The translations under genes and the position numbers were made by a program. The notes below the pieces were generated by a model, which was given only the letters and a program-made list of their open reading frames with translations, was not told the DNA's origin and did no database searches. 64,000 nucleotides of DNA from Holacanthus passer (lineage: Eukaryota > Chordata > Actinopteri > Pomacanthidae), in assembly GCA_025331565.1 (NCBI GenBank), contig JAFREQ010000041.1, positions 2,356,001 to 2,420,000 on the forward strand, read 5' to 3'. The first letter of the stretch is position 1; each line of letters opens with the position of its first letter. Below, one piece after another: positions 42,611-55,402 of the stretch.

Positions 42611-43945
42611 ACTACTTTAACCTACTATCCAATAACTCATTCCCTGCCATTCCCTTACCACGGGAAACATTAGCGGTAGCGTTGTATTGCGTGCAAACAC
42701 TGGATGTCATCAGCAACATCACTTCAACAGTCTTCCACATTGGGTAATTCTTCAGCACATATTTGACATACATTGACACTTTGACTGACGTAAACGTTGA
42801 ACAAACAATGCCTAGTCGCAGTAGTGATATGCATTTACATGTAAAAATTTAGAATTTATTTTTTGAAATTCCTTTTCAGTGGTTTTCATTGTCAGTTTCT
42901 CATATTGTGTTCTGTCCATTCCTCAACAAGCTGAATCAGGAGTTCAGTCACTCCTCATCACCTGCACCTTAAGGCTGTCCCATTGACAGTTACTGGTCAT
43001 ACAGCCTTAATGAAAGGCATGCTGTTTGTAAGTACACAGTACAACATCTGTTGTAAAGAGCATGTGCATGTTGTGTCTGAGTGTGTGTATGTGCATGTGT
43101 GTGTCAATGTACTGTGTTGGAAAATGGCTTAAAGTGCATTAAGAGGCTAAACTAAATGATTATGACATTTAAGTCCAAACACAAGACCATTTGTAAAGAA
43201 GGAGAAAATGGAAACAGACATCTGGAAGCAGGCACAGGTTTAGTTCGATGAGGTTCAACCCTGGGTTTCAGGGTCACCAAACCAGCTCATACACACACCA
43301 AACAACTGTCCCACAGCACACAGTACAACCACTTCACAGTTTATTGCAAACAAAATAACTTGGCCCCCACTTGTCATTGGTTTACTTAGGACAGGGAAGC
43401 TCCTGAGGGTACAGTCACTATAACGTTTTACTTTGTCTCTTTGCACAAAATAATCATGATTTACAAGCGAGGACTGGTGAGCCTTGCTATCAGTTTTCTA
43501 GTCACTTCAATGGCTGCTGAGATTTTAAGCTTTCTAAACAGGTTGAGCCAGCCCTGTTTTTGTGTTCAATGTTATAATATTCTAGGTCCCTTTGACTATC
43601 CCATGGAGCACTGTGAATGTACTTGTTTTTCCACAACTCAGGTGAGCATCAGGGCAGCATTTGGATAACATGGAGGGGGCTTTAGACTTGACTAGACAAA
43701 CAAAACAAATATAGATGCATGTATAATTGCAACATTATACCATGTGTTGGACAGGTAAGTAGCCAGGATTCAAAATTAACACCCGTCAAAGCACCAAATG
43801 CAGGTGAGTGAATTTAAGGAGGCTATCCGCTACTGTAAATGTTTGTATCAAAATAGGTCACGTAATGAAAAACTATGCTGAAAGTCTCTACTACATTTTG
43901 GTGTCATTTACAGGCATGCTGCTTCTGTCCTCTGCTGTCTGTGTC
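42611..43945. other. Intergenic: nothing recognised
   Basis: AT-rich, with a short GT-rich stretch near 43075-43105. No exon or transposon signature. Confidence 0.3.
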
Positions 43946-43949
43946 AGAG

Positions 43950-44300
43950 TCTGATGGGAACAGCAGTGCCAAAGTAGCATATTTTTTAATTATTTTAACC
44001 CTCACCCTAAACAGTTTTTTAGGCTGACATCAGCAACTTGTTAAACTAAAATCTCATTAACTTTTGAATGGATTGAAATTTGGTACAGACAGTCATGTCC
44101 CCCTCAGGATGAATAGTAATCATTTTAATGGTCCTCTGAGCAATTTTGAAGCCAATTATAGTACACTGCCATCTTGGCAGTGGGGACATTGCCTGATGCC
44201 GGTTAATCCAAATATGGACAAAGAGGTGGAGCGAGGGTGGAGCTGAATGAAGCCTGTTTAATGAAACATGCTCACCGAGCTAGCTGGCTAACGCAGTGGT
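43950..44300. mobile_element. Unclassified fish interspersed repeat
   Basis: 'attaacttttgaatggattg' ... 'aaatttggtacagacagtca' ... 'tgtccccctcaggatgaata' is a phrase I recall from many fish loci. There is no coding content, and class and ends are unknown. Confidence 0.35.
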
Positions 44301-44959
44301 ACTGACCGGCTTCGGCACCGGTTACGGTACTTTAATAAACTAGCGTAATGTTATATGTCAACATTTCAGCCTCCAGCCGATCACAGTCAGTCAGTTTCAG
44401 GAGTATAATAAACTTAAAATTTCTGTTTTAGCAATAATATAAATATAAATAATAACAATTGAGTTCGTGGAACGTCAAATTTTATGTTACTGTTTAGCTT
44501 CAATAACCAACTCCAGCTTAACCAATAACAACATCTGGGTTAACGCTATTTCTGGGAACATTCAGAAATGAGACATTAATATTTTGAAGTTACAAAAACT
44601 TTATTGTATTTGCACACAGTTCTGTTTAAGATTACATAACGTTAGTTAGCTAACATTTATTTTCCAGCCTCACACAGACGGCTTTTATTCAAAGTATTAA
44701 CACCATAAATTATAACACTTGTTATTACGTTTTGACTTCAGCAGGTTTAATAACTGAGGCTACCAGACGCTCCCATTAGCATCGTTAGCTTAGCTGAACC
44801 TCCACCGTCTCCCCCCGGAGAAACTCGTCCTGGACGCCCGAGAGAAACACAGTCAACACAGCAGCCAACAACTCCAGCCAACAAGCAGCTCCACAAACAC
44901 CAGAACAAACACACCGAGAAAACAGCGCAGACGTCCCGGACAAAGACACCACACAGCCG

Positions 44960-45360
44960 GCAGCAGCTAGCTGGAGCCCAATGCTAATTCATTAACTGGC
45001 TACTTATTAGTAAACGAAAAAATGGGAGCGCTGACTTTTGGACAGTCTGGTAGTACAATTAACCACTGAGCAAGCCCAGTTATTTATCCAGTATTTACAT
45101 GAAAAAATATCCAAAGGCAAAAACAGCACAAATACAGGTGAAGTTCAGTGACTGAATGAGCTTCGTATTTGGAGCTGACAGCCAGCAGGCAGCTGTCAAT
45201 CAAAGTGATGTCACTCTTCATTTGTACCAGGCTGTAACCATGTTTTCTTCTGCTGTAAAGTTAGACATTTTAACATGCTGGCCAAATGTAATTGACTCCC
45301 TTTTGGAGCCTGTCCCTAGTGTTCATTCTAGGAACTGCAGGTTTTGGCTTGACTTATGCA
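44960..45360. mobile_element. MITE-like family copy B
   Basis: 'gctaattcattaactggcta' ... 'gacttttggacagtctg' ... 'ttgactcccttttggagcct' ... 'ggaactgcaggttttggc' parallels 50009-50530 (copy C) and the core and right arm of 6060-6990 (copy A). Copies B and C are the more alike. No coding content. Confidence 0.6.
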
Positions 45361-45485
45361 CTCATCTAAGGTGGTAAACATTAAACTTGCTAAACATCAA
45401 CATGTTAGCATTGTCATTGTGAGCATTATATGTGTTCTATGCTATGTGTGCATTTAGCTCAGATCACTACTGTGTCTAAGTAAAA

Positions 45486-45539
45486 TTTGCAAATTTCCCC
45501 ACTGTGGGTCGAATAAAGGTTTGTCTTATCTAATCTTAA
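45486..45539 (+). mobile_element. LINE 3' tail
   Basis: 'aaatttccccactgtgggtc' then 'gaataaaggtttgtc' and TTATC-like units form the same 3' end as at 124-176, without coding sequence attached. Confidence 0.55.
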
Positions 45540-46885
45540 GTACAGAGCCACAGAGCCACAGATTAGCAGGACTATAGTACACTAGTGTGGCTATTCTCTC
45601 ATACAACATGTCTACAAAGGAGGTGTAGTATGAGAAGCATGTCAGCAGAGCAGCAGCAGCTTCAGTCCTCCATCTGTGTCTATACAAGACACGTTCAGGT
45701 ACAGAATTGAGTATGGGTCGCCTGCATTCTGGCCCACTGTGGATACACGCTGACTGTAAATGGAAGAAAGCAGTTATGTGGCCTGTAGACAGCTGGATTG
45801 ATTAAAATGGAAGCCTACTGCAGATTGGTATGTGCATCAAAACACAAGTTTTAATGTGAATAATTAAGATTCTTTCCAATGATAACCTACACGAGTGTAA
45901 TGCAGTGTTTGGAAGAAACATTAATTCTGACGTTCTTTTTGATGAGCTTAACATGACAACTTGATTGGATCCTTCCTGTGCAGTTGATTAAATACCTGTC
46001 ATCATCAGTGAGCCGCAGGTCCATTTCATCTACAGGCTCTAATTTGAGAAATGGGTAGTGCATAATTTAACATACTGAAAACTTTAACTTTAACATTTTT
46101 TAATCTCTAGACAGGATTGGTCAGGGTCATTAAATGTCAGACTGGGAAGCTTTGACTTACAGATTTCAAGTTTAACAGTGACAATATTTGCAGTGATGCA
46201 GCTGTCCTCAGGCTGAATCCTGAGCTCCATTAAATCTGTTACACTCTGCCATATGCCGCCTATGGTTGCAGGCTATGTCGTAACTACACAGGTGTTTTGG
46301 CCTCTATGGCAGTACCATGTGGGGATTTCAAGAACTGTGATTTTTCAGAATGGGCTGCTTGAGTTTGCTTCTACAAGTTTCTGCCACTGTTGTATAGAAG
46401 AAATATTTGCCTACCTATCCCTAACTCCAATCAGTCATCTCTACTATGCCAAACCATAACCTAACCTAAACCCTAATCCTAATTCTAATGGCAGGGAAAT
46501 ACTGTTTGAAGAGGGATCCGTCATTGGCACAAGACCTGTATAGATTTTTTTGGGTGAACATAATATGAAATGCAGAATTTGCTTAATGATGACCTTTTCT
46601 TTCAGGTACTTGGAGGAATTATTTGAATTAGAAGTGTGAGTGTATTTTACCATCTCAATTTGCAGGTTTTTTGGCTTCACCTTTCCAACTTCAACTTTCC
46701 AAACCTAATTTCTCCACGTATATCCTCATTCACATTAAATCAGGGTTCAGTAATGTGGCCTTTGTACCAGACTGTTGCGATAAAGATCTACCAGTCAATC
46801 CACATTCAAGGCCTCACCTATGGTGATAAGCTTTAGATAATGTTCAAAAGAACGATATCGTTACTATAAGTGTCTGGAATGAGTT
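45540..46885. other. Intergenic: nothing recognised
   Basis: AT-rich DNA. A short degenerate 'cctaacctaaaccctaatcc' near 46460 looks telomere-like but is too short to mean anything. Confidence 0.3.
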
Positions 46886-46889
46886 TCCT

Positions 46890-47100
46890 TTGCAGGGTGG
46901 CTGGGCTTAGAGACAGGGTGAGGAGCTCAGACATGCGGAAGGAGTTTGAATGCAAATACTGCCCTTTCACACAAAAAGGAGCTGATCTAGTTTGGACACC
47001 TGATTAGGATGCCTCCTGGACACCTCACTGTGGAAGTTCTCCTGGCATGTCCAACTGTGAGGAGAACCAGAACACATTTCTATCTGGTGTAGCAACATCT
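46890..47100 (+). mobile_element. LINE C-terminal fragment
   Basis: 'gtggctgggcttagagacag' then 'ggtgaggagctcagacatgc' reads VAGLSLRDRVRSSDM, the same LINE block as at 39850-40345 but on the + strand. The continuation ('gacacctgattaggatgcct' ... 'cctggcatgtccaactg') matches the family in broken frames. Confidence 0.6.
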
Positions 47101-49735
47101 TTCAGTCCCCCTGGAAGTGTTGGAAGGAAAGAAGTAAAAAAAAACGTCTGAGCTGCCATGATTGATCCAGCCTCTGATTAGCTGTAAAAAATAGACTGAA
47201 TGTAGAGCGTACGCTTGTAAGAGCTTTGCTGTTTTATGTCCATTATTATATATCTGGAATTTATTAATGTATATAATGTGTATATAATTCAATACCTTGT
47301 TATTATTTTTTTCTTTTTTTAAATGAAATTTCTACAAGGTGTAGAAAAAGTGGATTGGTTATTTTCAAGTAAAACTCCTCTTCTATATCAACGCTCAGAT
47401 ATATTTCCCCTTCTCTCACATGACAAAATTAATTTTCTTCCTCCTTACACCTTGTCTCTTCCTCCTTGTCCTCTGTTCCTCCACTGTTCTTTTTGCTGCT
47501 TCTGTGTTTCAAGCCAACAAAGACTTTGACACATACTTAAACTGCATGCCAAATGCTGGATGTTTTTATGGCGGTTCTAAAACAAACACCCTCCCAGCCC
47601 AGAGTGCAGCAATTACACTTCATTATTAATGTTTCTCATTATGAAACAGCCTGTTGGTGTCCACATGTTGTGCACGCAAGAAATCAATGAGCTCACACCG
47701 TTAAACAGGGTGATATCATTCATGGGCTCCTCGTGGTTCCATGATTTCCGCATTTCCAACTGTTTATGTGTTTTACTTTTCTGCAGTAGTGGAAGTATTA
47801 AAATCCTTTACATGAGGAACAAGTAAAAGTCAAAATAATGCATGAGTAAAAGTACAGAAGTATTACCAGAAAAAATATGATCCATCAAAAACAGTACATA
47901 TTCTGAAGAATCACCCCTTTCATGTACAGAAATTTGTGTCACCAAAAACTGTATTTGAGTTTTCACATTTTATTTAATTGAATTTTAAATAATTCAACTT
48001 TCACAATATAAAATCCAACTATCCATAGACTTCCACATCCATTTCTTACAATCCAAATTCAGTTCTTGCAATTCAATTTTAGTTTAGTTCTCTTAGTTCT
48101 CTTGAACTACTATAATATGATTTTCTCTTAAAGATATCAACAACCAATAGAAGCTAGATTTCGAAAGCCATGGTGCTTTCTGTGTTCAATGTAAATACTG
48201 TAGTTTTATGTCTTGCCGTTTTGAAATGAATAATTTTATTTGAGTTTTGTGCCTGATCTGTCACCATTGTAAAACTTTGACCTGAGTGGATTAGAAGCAA
48301 TAATGGTCAGAGGAGAGAAATTACAGTGTGTTGTGAAGAGAACCAGTGGAGAACTGGCCAGATGTATTGGTGCTATTAGACTATAATAAAATGAATATTG
48401 GTTGTCTAGTATGGGCAGTATCAGCTTGTATTAACTGCATCTCGCACTGCATATCATAATGTAGAGAGAGGCGCAACCTTTTACTGGGCTGGCCATGCTT
48501 TGCTGCAGTCCGACAAATTAGTTTCATACAGTACAAATATTTCCACTATCAATTTAGGTTACACTACTTTACATGTAACAAATGTTTGAAATACATAAGT
48601 CCTTATTAAGTGCAAATATGCTAATAAGAAATTTGTAACATTAGAATCTATGAAAGAAATTTGAAAAAACATGAGACTGTCCTCACAAAGAAAATGATAG
48701 CATGTACAATTTTCTCAAATGCCTAAAACCAAAACTTAATTTAACAGCAGCCATTTAACTTATGATTCATCTCTATCAGGAGCAAAGGGGTTGTAGTGTG
48801 ATGCCCGGTATTAGCATCGCAAGACCTAATTGGGGAGGTATGGGTGGATCAAGAGGTCAACAAAGTCCTGACTGTGACAAGAGACAAGAGACCTCCGTTT
48901 GTTTCCAGATTCATACCAACAGTCAACTTTGGTATCTTGGTATCTCTAACTTATGTAACCTAAGTAAAGCTTTACCATAAAGGTTGTAGATTTTTGAATG
49001 AAGAATGATTATTCAGCTGATAAGGGTCGATGGATCAAGATATGTATGAGCAAATGTATACTTTTGAAAACCAGTGACAAAAGTATTAGTTAGTTTGAAG
49101 CACTTTTTCGAATTTTTTTGTTTTGAAATCAACTAGTTGCACTTTTCCGTCTCAGGGACAATGGACACTTTGAAAGAGCTTCCCTTTGAGGTCAGGTGGC
49201 AGAGCAAGACATGTCCTGTGACAGGAATTCCATTTTGGCTCTTCATTTGTTTACAGCAGCCAGGCCCGGCTTTGAACTCAGTTATGATTATGTTCAGCTC
49301 CGTTGTACTTTGTAAAGATTTCAGGGCTGGTCTGAGAATGAAAAATGGCCCTAGACTTTTTGACTCATACTGGACCAGCAAAATCCCCTCAGCGATACAG
49401 CACCACCCACACAAACCGCACCACCCTCTATGTAAACAAGATTACTGAACAATATTTATAACAATAACTTTAGTAAAATAGATGTAAAATAGAACAAGGG
49501 GAATGTGTTGCTCTTTGGAGTAGGCTTGAAGTAAAAGGAATTACATCTTCATAGATGTTAATTGAATACTTATTGACAGAAATATTATATAAAGTCATCT
49601 TGAACAGTAAGCCTAGGTCTAGATGTATGTCATCTAATCAATTTAACTGTTTTATATTGTTTATAAGGGAGCCCGCAGTATTTTAGTATAGAATAATTCA
49701 GTAGAGTGTAATTCATTTAATCCAGCTAACAGGTC
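47101..49735. other. Intergenic: nothing recognised, possible repeat end
   Basis: AT-rich. Near 47790-47870, 'gtggaagtattaaaatcctt' ... 'agtaaaagtacagaagtatt' resembles the repeat at 29080-29540. No open frame is convincing. Confidence 0.3.
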
Positions 49736-49925
49736 AATTTGCAATTGCATGTTTATTGTCTGGTCAGGGCAGATGGCTGTCCACCTTGAGCCTGGTTCTG
49801 TCCCGAGGTTTCTGCCTGTTAAAATGAAGTTTTTCCTCGCCACTGTCGCATCAAGTGCTTGCTCATGATGGGAACTGCAGTATGGTCTAGTCCATCTTGA
49901 AGCCGAATTGAATTGAACTTATTTC
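49736..49925 (+). mobile_element. LINE/SINE 3' tail
   Basis: 'tctgcctgttaaaatgaagt' then 'ttttcctcgccactgtcgc' and an ending 'gaattgaattgaactt' match a common fish L2-type 3' tail. The identity is from memory. Confidence 0.5.
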
Positions 49926-50008
49926 TACACTGTAGTGTTCATAGTATTGATCTTTTTAAATGTGCTGCATGGCATCTGCCATCAGGTAGTGCCTTTGAGT
50001 AAGGCAAC

Positions 50009-50530
50009 TTGCTGGAGAGCTTTAGCCAGATGCTAATTCATTAGCTGACTATTTACTAGTAAATGCAAAAATTGGAGCACAGACTTTTTGGACAGCCTGT
50101 CAGTAAAATTAACCGCACAGCAGCTGTGTTATTTATCCATTATTTGCATAAACATTGTCCAAAAGGTACAAACACCACAAACACAGCTGAAGTTGTGACT
50201 TCAGTGACTGAATAAGCTCAATGTTTGGAGCAGACAGCTGTCAATCAAAGAGACCATGCCCTTAATTGTGCATAATTTTTGACTTTGTATATTTTAAACA
50301 AGTGAGTTATAAGAAAATTCATCCCCCATGCAGTTGTCATGAAAGGAAAATCAGCTATAGAGACCAAAACCTTTTTTTTTGTACCAGCCTGTAAACATGT
50401 TTTGGGGGGTCAAATGCAATTCACTCCCTTTTGAAGTCAGCCTCAAGTGGTCATTTGAGGGACTGCAGTTTTTGGCACCCATGTGTTGACTTCATTTTTC
50501 AGCCCAGGAGGTTGCTGCTTGGTTCAGGCT
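50009..50530. mobile_element. MITE-like family copy C
   Basis: It shares the core with copy B (44960-45360). Its right end 'gggactgcagtttttggcac' ... 'catttttcagcccaggaggt' is the complement of the left arm of copy A near 6160-6228. This supports the arm as a true terminal inverted repeat of the family. Confidence 0.6.
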
Positions 50531-50666
50531 CACGTGACTGTGATGACTTACTGGCAACAGAGCCCAATAGATAATTTATTTTTTAAAAACATTTGGATGT
50601 ATCAGCCTCAAGGGGCTTCAACCTCTTCTTTCTTAGCACCACCTTTGTCTTTTCTCTTGTGTATGT

Positions 50667-50667
<1 letters not shown>

Positions 50668-50706
<39 letters not shown>
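50668..50706. repeat. CA microsatellite
   Basis: An uninterrupted (CA)n run of about 38 bases. Confidence 0.97.
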
Positions 50707-50708
<2 letters not shown>

Positions 50709-51530
50709 TCTATGATTAGTTTATAGATTTGTTGTTGTTAGATTTGTCCTTTCTTTCCTTATAGTGGTAAGGAAATTATTTTGTTTTCGTTTTTTAGTTT
50801 TATAGAGCTACATATTCTTTAAAAAAAAAAACCTTGATTGTAGCTGTTCTGGAGCTTCTAGCAGCTGAAGATGTCCAACACCACTGGTAGAAAACATGTT
50901 GGAAAATCTAAATCACTCTGGATGTGAAGAACAAAAACAGAGAGAGACAGAGAAGCAGACAGAGAGAGGCCTTCAACCTTGTCTTGTGTTTTGAAGCTGA
51001 GCTTTATTAAGTCTCTGGTGAAATATGTATGTGGCTTTAAAGCAGTGAGTGCTTGTGGTTCAATAAAGCAAACTTCACTGCTCCTCATGAAATACAGGGC
51101 TGCACTCAGCAAGACGCTAAAACATCCATCACATAAAGAATGGTGGGCAGTAGGAGGCCCAGAGGCTTCCTACATACAGCCTCCTCAGTCACCATACCCA
51201 AACATTCAGTGGTATCACCAATGCAACCTTGATACTGTTTTTGTACGGCTCATTTTTTTGCAGGCTACAAATGAACACCCATTTGTGCCAAGCTGGGTGG
51301 AGTGGTGTTGCCAAGGCTGTGTTTATGCAGATCAAGCAGTGCAGTGTAATTTTGGTATGACTTGTGCTTGGATCTTTGTCCGGCCAGACCAGCACATCAC
51401 AAACACAAGCACAAAGACAAATTTTTGTGGCTTTAGTTGACGGTGGTACACACACTGTCACACAAGTCACACAATTACACAAGTTGAATGTCATCCATAA
51501 CTGCATGAATATATACAACTCTTCCTACAA
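50707..51530. other. Intergenic: nothing recognised
   Basis: A 153-codon plus-strand frame (50979-51440) has no family resemblance, Kozak context or splice support and is most likely chance. Confidence 0.3.
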
Positions 51531-51534
51531 TTCT

Positions 51535-52990
51535 ACAATTCTACAATTTCATTTAGCAGACGCTTTTGTCCAAAGTGACGTACATCTGAGAGTAAATACA
51601 ACACAAGCAAGGATCTAGTCAGGAGAAAACAACCCGGATAAGTGCCATAAAACAAAGTTCAAGTTAGATAGGACCTGTGCCTAAAGGCAGTGAGGAGGGA
51701 ATACATTATAACATACAATTAGACAACAATACATTTTTTTTAAATACTTTTTTTTTGTTTGATTGGAGTTTGTCAAGTGCCAAGGTGTTCAGTGAAGAGC
51801 TGAGTCTTTAGTCTTTTCTTAAAGACTGAGAGCGACTCTGCAGATCGAACAGAGTTTAGTAACTCGTTCCACCACCGGGGAACCACAGAGGAGAAGAGTC
51901 TGGCTATTGACCTCAGGCCCTTTTGAGGTGATTGTATCAGGCACCTTTCGTTGGCCAAGTGTAGTGAGCGGGAGGGAGTGTAGACCTGAATGAGGGTGTT
52001 CAGGTAGGAGGAAGCCGTTTTTGTTGTAGTTCTGTAGGCAAGTGAAAGAGTTTTGATGCGGGCAGCAACTGGAAGCCAGTGGAGCAATCTGAACAGTGAG
52101 GTGACATGTGCTGTTTTTGGCTGGTTGAAAATCAGACATGCTGCTGCATTCTGGATCATCTGCAGAGGTTTGACCGTGCATGTAGGGAGGCCTGCCAGTA
52201 AGGACTTGCAATAGTCGACGCATTATATTACGAGAGCCTGTACCAGAAGTTGTGCTGCATGTTCAGACAGGAAGGGTCTGATCTTCCTGATGTTCTGGAT
52301 GCGAATTGACATGATTGAGCAACAGAGGCCACATGAGCCTTGAAGGTTAGTTGGTCATCAATCATGACACCCAAGGTTCTGGCAGACTTTGTGGGTTTGA
52401 GTTGGGTTGATTCAAGCTCGATATTGATTTCTTGTTGTATAGAGGGACTAGCTGGGATGACAAGGAGCTGAGTGTTGGAGAAGTTGAGTTGAAGGTGGCG
52501 TTTTTTCATCCATGCCAAGATATCTGCAAGGCATGATGAGATCCAGGCAGAGACCGTGTGGTCGTCCGGGGGGAACGACAGGAAGAGCTGGGTATCATCA
52601 GCATAACAATAGTATGAGAAACCATGGGAATGGATTACTGCACCAAGTGAGGTTGTGTATACTGGCCCTTGAGGAACCCCTGTGGATAGGCTGTATGGTT
52701 TGGACACTTCTCCCCTCCAAGATACTCTGAAATATCTCCCTGAGAGGTAGGACATGAACCAGCGGAGGGCAGATCCTGAGATGCCAAGCTGTGGAGAGTG
52801 TGGAGAGGAAGATTTGGTGGTTAACCGTGTCAAAGGCAGCTGACAGATCTAACAGCAGTACAGCTGAAGACTGACCAGCAGCTCTAGCAGAACACAGTGA
52901 TTCCTCTTCAAGTGACCTGTAGCCATCAGCAGCAGGCAAATGTGCATTTAATTTGCAGTCTCTACTTAGAGCAGTGCAGTATTTACACAT
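51535..52990 (-). mobile_element. L2-type LINE, RT to 3' end, with readable motifs
   Basis: On the minus strand, in order: 'LLLDLSAAFDTVNHQIF' (near 52850), 'LGISGSALRWFMSYLSGR' (52780), 'STGVPQGPVYTTSLG' (52680), the catalytic 'YCYADDTQLFLSFPPDD' (52610), 'RTLGVMIDDQLTFKAHV' (52370), and 'SLFRLLHWLPVAARIK' to 'PRWWNELLNSVRSAESL' (52090-51830). The 3' end, 'atttcatttagcagacgctt' near 51550, is the standard fish L2 terminus. Three frame breaks make it non-functional, but the D-D catalytic box is intact. It is the best-preserved LINE in the window. Confidence 0.88.
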
Positions 52991-53430
52991 GGGTCACAAA
53001 CCACTAGAACCTTCATTAAATATTTAAAACTTGTAACAGCACCAGGATATAACAATACAGATCACAGTATTAGTTACTAGTATTAATACTATTATTATTA
53101 TTACTATTAGTAGTAGTAGTAGCCAACCATGAAACATAATTATTTGATGCAAAACTTGAAACACAATATTTCCTTGATAAGAAAAACGATTTTCTTTGGT
53201 GTTGGCAGAATGAGACAAGAAGCTGTGATTGACTGTTACTGAAGCTCACTCAACACTGTCTGCTCTATCATTCAATGTATTCATCCAGTTTCTGTTATTC
53301 TGTGATTAGATTGTGCTTGCAGGTAATGAGAGTCCTTCGTGTCTCTAACCAAAACTGAGCACACAGCTTGGTAATAACACCTTGACACTGAACCTTTTTT
53401 ATTTAGGGAAATTATAAAGAGTGTGGTCTA
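52991..53430. other. Intergenic: TAT/TAG-rich simple repeat only
   Basis: 'tattattattactattagta' and 'gtagtagtagtag' units at about 53085-53120. Nothing else recognised. Confidence 0.5.
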
Positions 53431-53434
53431 GACC

Positions 53435-53515
53435 TGCACTGTATGGAAAGTGCCTTGAGATGACTTCTGTTGTGATTTGACGCTATATAAATAAAATTGA
53501 ACTGCATTGAATTGA
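53435..53515 (+). mobile_element. SINE/LINE tail
   Basis: 'aaagtgccttgagatgactt' then 'ctgttgtgatttgacgc' and 'tatataaataaaattgaact' is the common fish tail ending in TTGAA-type units. Confidence 0.55.
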
Positions 53516-54084
53516 TAGACCACTTCCTGTTTATGCAGTTTGTGCAGCTATGTTTTATGAAAATATAATAAACAGTAACTCTGCCATATGTAACTGTAAC
53601 CAGCAAAACCACCAAATCCAAAGAAAAAAATGCAGAGGACATGACCTCAGAACTCTAAATAGACCCTACAGCCCTGGAATCAATTAATGCAGCAGTGCTG
53701 GTAGGAGAAGATGTGTTTTCATTTAACAGAGCTGTTCGCTTCTCATATGGAGAGAAAAATCCATAATCAGCAGTATGCTTATCAGAAAATAACTCCCAAT
53801 GCTTATTTATATACACCACAAATAGTTTATTCAGAAATTGGAAAAATTAAATGTACATTTCATGAAGATAAATATTATTAGAGATCAATACAACTCTAAT
53901 ATAAATAATAAAGAAAAAAATCCATCCATCATCTATGTACCCAATTCTCCTTTACAGGGTAGTGAGAGGATGCAGCCTATCCCATTTGGCATTAGGCAAG
54001 CGGTGGGGTACACATGTAGACATGTCTGTGGGTTTTCTGCGTCCTGTGTGGAGTCACAGCCCCACATGAATCTGCCAAGAAGGA
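53516..54084. other. Intergenic: nothing recognised
   Basis: AT-rich, with chance ORFs only (53838-54089). Confidence 0.3.
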
Positions 54085-54395
54085 GCTAAAGGACCTTGCC
54101 TGTCATAGCAAAACTGGGGCCCCCTCCTGGAGTCATACCTGAGAGGGGAGCTTGCTGGTTAGCATCTGGTGGTCATGCCGTGGCCCACAGGCGTGGTCGG
54201 ACACAGCCTGAAAGAACTACATGGAGGCAAAAGTTTGAATCTAGGTGTGCTGACATCTCTGGCATTGCAGACTGGTCCCAGGAATGTGGAATGTCACCTC
54301 TCTGGTGGAGAAGGAGCAAGAGCTAGTGTGGGAGCAGCACCAACTAGATATGGTTGGAATCACTGGACCCAACACCCAGATTAACGAATTAGCCT
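54085..54395 (+). mobile_element. LINE 5' fragment (start of endonuclease domain)
   Basis: 'ggtcccaggaatgtggaatg' then 'tcacctctctggtgga' encodes WNVTSLVEKEQELV, the beginning of an apurinic-type endonuclease as in fish LINEs (recalled consensus GTWNVTSLVGKEPELV). The upstream 'cctggagtcatacctgagag' matches the family's 5' region. The fragment stops after about 35 codons of endonuclease. Confidence 0.55.
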
Positions 54396-55402
54396 GACGA
54401 GAGATGGTGGCTTTGATTAAACATTGAGAAAGAAAACAAGCCCCGTTTCTTAATTAAACTCAATTCATCTTTCCTAGACAATAATCATCAAAGTGTCTAA
54501 ACAAACCATTAAAACATTTATTATGCTTTAGTTTCCACAAGTGGATATTGTAGGAAAACAAATGAAATAAGTTGTCAAAAAACATGTTACAAATACTCTC
54601 AATGTAAACATTTTGCAATTTTTTTGCAACTCTTCTGTAACAAACACATTGTGGATGGCATTACATTACTTTCAAAGTGAATTTGCTGTTTAAATGTATT
54701 TTTATGATTGTTATGTCAGGGCAATAAAGTTCACTCTCCAGCTATACTATGACCTTAAAGTTCCTTAAAGTCATAGTATAAACCATTATATGACAACAAT
54801 ATGTCTTGTATATTTAGCTTTTTAAAAAATATTAGATACGTAGAGTATATAATTATATTTACAATTGCTTACTACTTATATATAATATAAAGGAATGAAT
54901 CTTTATTTACTGTATTGCTGGGATGCTAATTCACTTGGAGGTTGCAACTTTTTTTCTTGACTCTCCCCTGACCCCTGATAATTTTACCTCGTACCCAAGC
55001 CCATTGCTTTCACAACCAGCCTCCTCTGATCCCCCTTGTCCCCCTGATATATATATCTTATAGTAGCTTCTTATACACAAGATGATGATCCATTATGATC
55101 CTCAAGATGGAGCCACTCTAGTGGCTGCCTGTTACAGCAGCTCTCGTGCACCATTGAGCTTTTTCCCTTCTGGTTTTGTCTTTTTTATTCTTTTTGATAT
55201 TCTTTTCAAGTGTGTATGCTTTTGAATGATCAGTTCAACATGTCCACCAAAGTGATCATGTTTGTGCTGGAATTTTTGCAATGTTTATGTCCGTGGCTGG
55301 TGACCCCGTGGCCCTATTGGTTACAGTAGGGATCAGCTGTTAGTGCGGTGCTGCCCCATGACAGGCCTGAAGTTCCCCATGAGGTAAAGAGGGGGAGACG
55401 GA
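54396..55402. other. Intergenic left of the LTR element, possibly more LINE 5' sequence
   Basis: AT-rich to about 54950. Then 55100-55402 ('ggtgaccccgtggccctatt' ... 'ggttacagtagggatcagct') looks like the 5' part of a fish LINE, but I could not read a frame. If so, the LTR element inserted into it. Confidence 0.3.

Noticed and set aside
46455..46495. Telomere-like cctaacc/ccctaa units
   Set aside because: Only a few degenerate units; too short and irregular for an interstitial telomere.
50979..51440. 153-codon plus-strand frame
   Set aside because: No similarity, no exon borders, and surrounded by repeats.
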